Assembly: GCA_900770295.1 (NCBI GenBank)
Contig: CAAGJQ010000111.1
Span: 1 to 21,339 of the forward strand
Length of the DNA stretch: 21,339 bases
Reading direction: 5' to 3'
DNA from: an uncultured Oscillibacter sp.
Lineage (GTDB): Bacteria > Bacillota > Clostridia > Oscillospirales > Oscillospiraceae
Below, one piece after another: positions 21,196 to 21,339 of the stretch. The notes under the pieces were generated by a model. It did not search any database. It saw only the letters and a list, made by a program, of their open reading frames with translations, and had not been told where the DNA came from. The translations under genes were made by a program, and so were the position numbers. Position 1 is the first letter of the stretch. Each line of letters opens with the position of its first letter.

Positions 21196-21229
21196 TCTTC
21201 CATAGAAAATGGATATTTTCTATGGAAGA
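21196..21229. repeat. Long perfect AT-rich inverted repeat
   Basis: A 15-bp perfect stem (21196-21210 with 21215-21229) around a GGAT loop. No T run follows, so it is not a standard terminator. It is the first of several palindromes packed into the last 145 bases. Confidence 0.75.
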
Positions 21230-21230
21230 G

Positions 21231-21306
21231 GCGCCGCTGAACGCGTCGCCCATTTGTGCCAGAGGCACAAATGCCGTCTCATAAGACTTCAACGCGTCTT
21301 CGGCGC
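21231..21306. repeat. Nested palindromic (cloverleaf-like) repeat element
   Basis: The outer arms GCGCCG (21231-21236) and CGGCGC (21301-21306), plus two inner ACGCGT copies, enclose a perfect 10-bp hairpin CATTTGTGCC/GGCACAAATG (21251-21273, loop AGA) and a small GTCT/AGAC hairpin (21276-21287). No coding potential. The multi-arm form recalls small palindromic mobile repeats (MITE/REP-like); this is inference. Confidence 0.55.
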
Positions 21307-21309
21307 TAT

Positions 21310-21334
21310 AAAAAGTAGACAAAGTCTACTTTTT
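21310..21334. terminator. Symmetrical A/T-flanked hairpin at window end
   Basis: An 11-bp stem AAAAAGTAGAC/GTCTACTTTTT with an AAA loop. It has T residues at the 3' end on either strand, so it can act as a terminator in both directions, perhaps for a gene beyond the window. Confidence 0.6.
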
Positions 21335-21339
21335 AATGA

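Noticed and set aside
21231..21306. Cloverleaf-like fold considered as a tRNA
   Set aside because: It has no acceptor CCA region, no conserved T-loop or D-loop bases and no anticodon arm of normal size.

Overview
The window is a roughly 60% G+C chromosomal segment from a Gram-positive anaerobe. It most resembles the gut Oscillospiraceae (Oscillibacter / Flavonifractor / Lawsonibacter-like Eubacteriales). This rests on gene content (a DUF4317 protein, an Nfn-type ferredoxin:NADP oxidoreductase pair, an S4-type RluA pseudouridine synthase, Clostridia-style serine recombinase genes), on strong AGGAGG ribosome sites, and on C/G-ending codons. No rRNA, tRNA or CRISPR array was seen. The family-level placement is inference.

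Bases 1-5667 are accessory DNA. They begin with the end of a large serine recombinase gene, a recombinase-domain protein without a catalytic domain, and the first 54 or so codons of a third recombinase, joined by one- and four-base overlaps. The third gene breaks off near base 1251. There the sequence becomes AT-rich and continues as the back half of a probable S-4TM pore-forming effector, a family linked to antiphage defence. A gene-free stretch (1889-2625) follows. It holds two related terminator hairpins whose stems covary and a roughly 235-bp element bounded by identical hairpins, which looks like a non-autonomous IS200/IS605 relic. Next is a phage tail-tip and lysis module: a tail-fibre protein with 15 collagen triplets, two small accessory proteins, two membrane proteins (holin candidates) and a CHAP endolysin. 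No head, packaging or replication genes are visible.

Bases 5877-20810 look like core chromosome, laid out as short units separated by strong hairpin terminators. In order: a Cys-rich small protein; a DUF4317 protein; on the minus strand an RluA-type pseudouridine synthase followed by an ABM monooxygenase-like protein; a small membrane protein and a Uup-type ABC-F ATPase; a minus-strand macrodomain protein; a low-molecular-weight tyrosine phosphatase, family 2 glycosyltransferase and O-antigen ligase/polymerase-like protein (a compact surface-glycan group); threonine synthase; a membrane protein of unknown role; a minus-strand CBS-domain protein; a Crp/Fnr-type regulator; and nfnA-nfnB, whose products would form the electron-bifurcating NADH-dependent ferredoxin:NADP+ oxidoreductase.

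The last 530 bases hold the nfnAB terminator, a decayed minus-strand HTH regulator, and a compact run of nested palindromes that may be a small mobile or structured element. Several genes have clear sigma-70/SigA-type promoters with 17-bp spacers, and these helped choose start codons. The least explained parts are the recombinase/S-4TM junction, the IS200-like relic with a possible orphan guide-RNA structure, and the terminal palindrome cluster.
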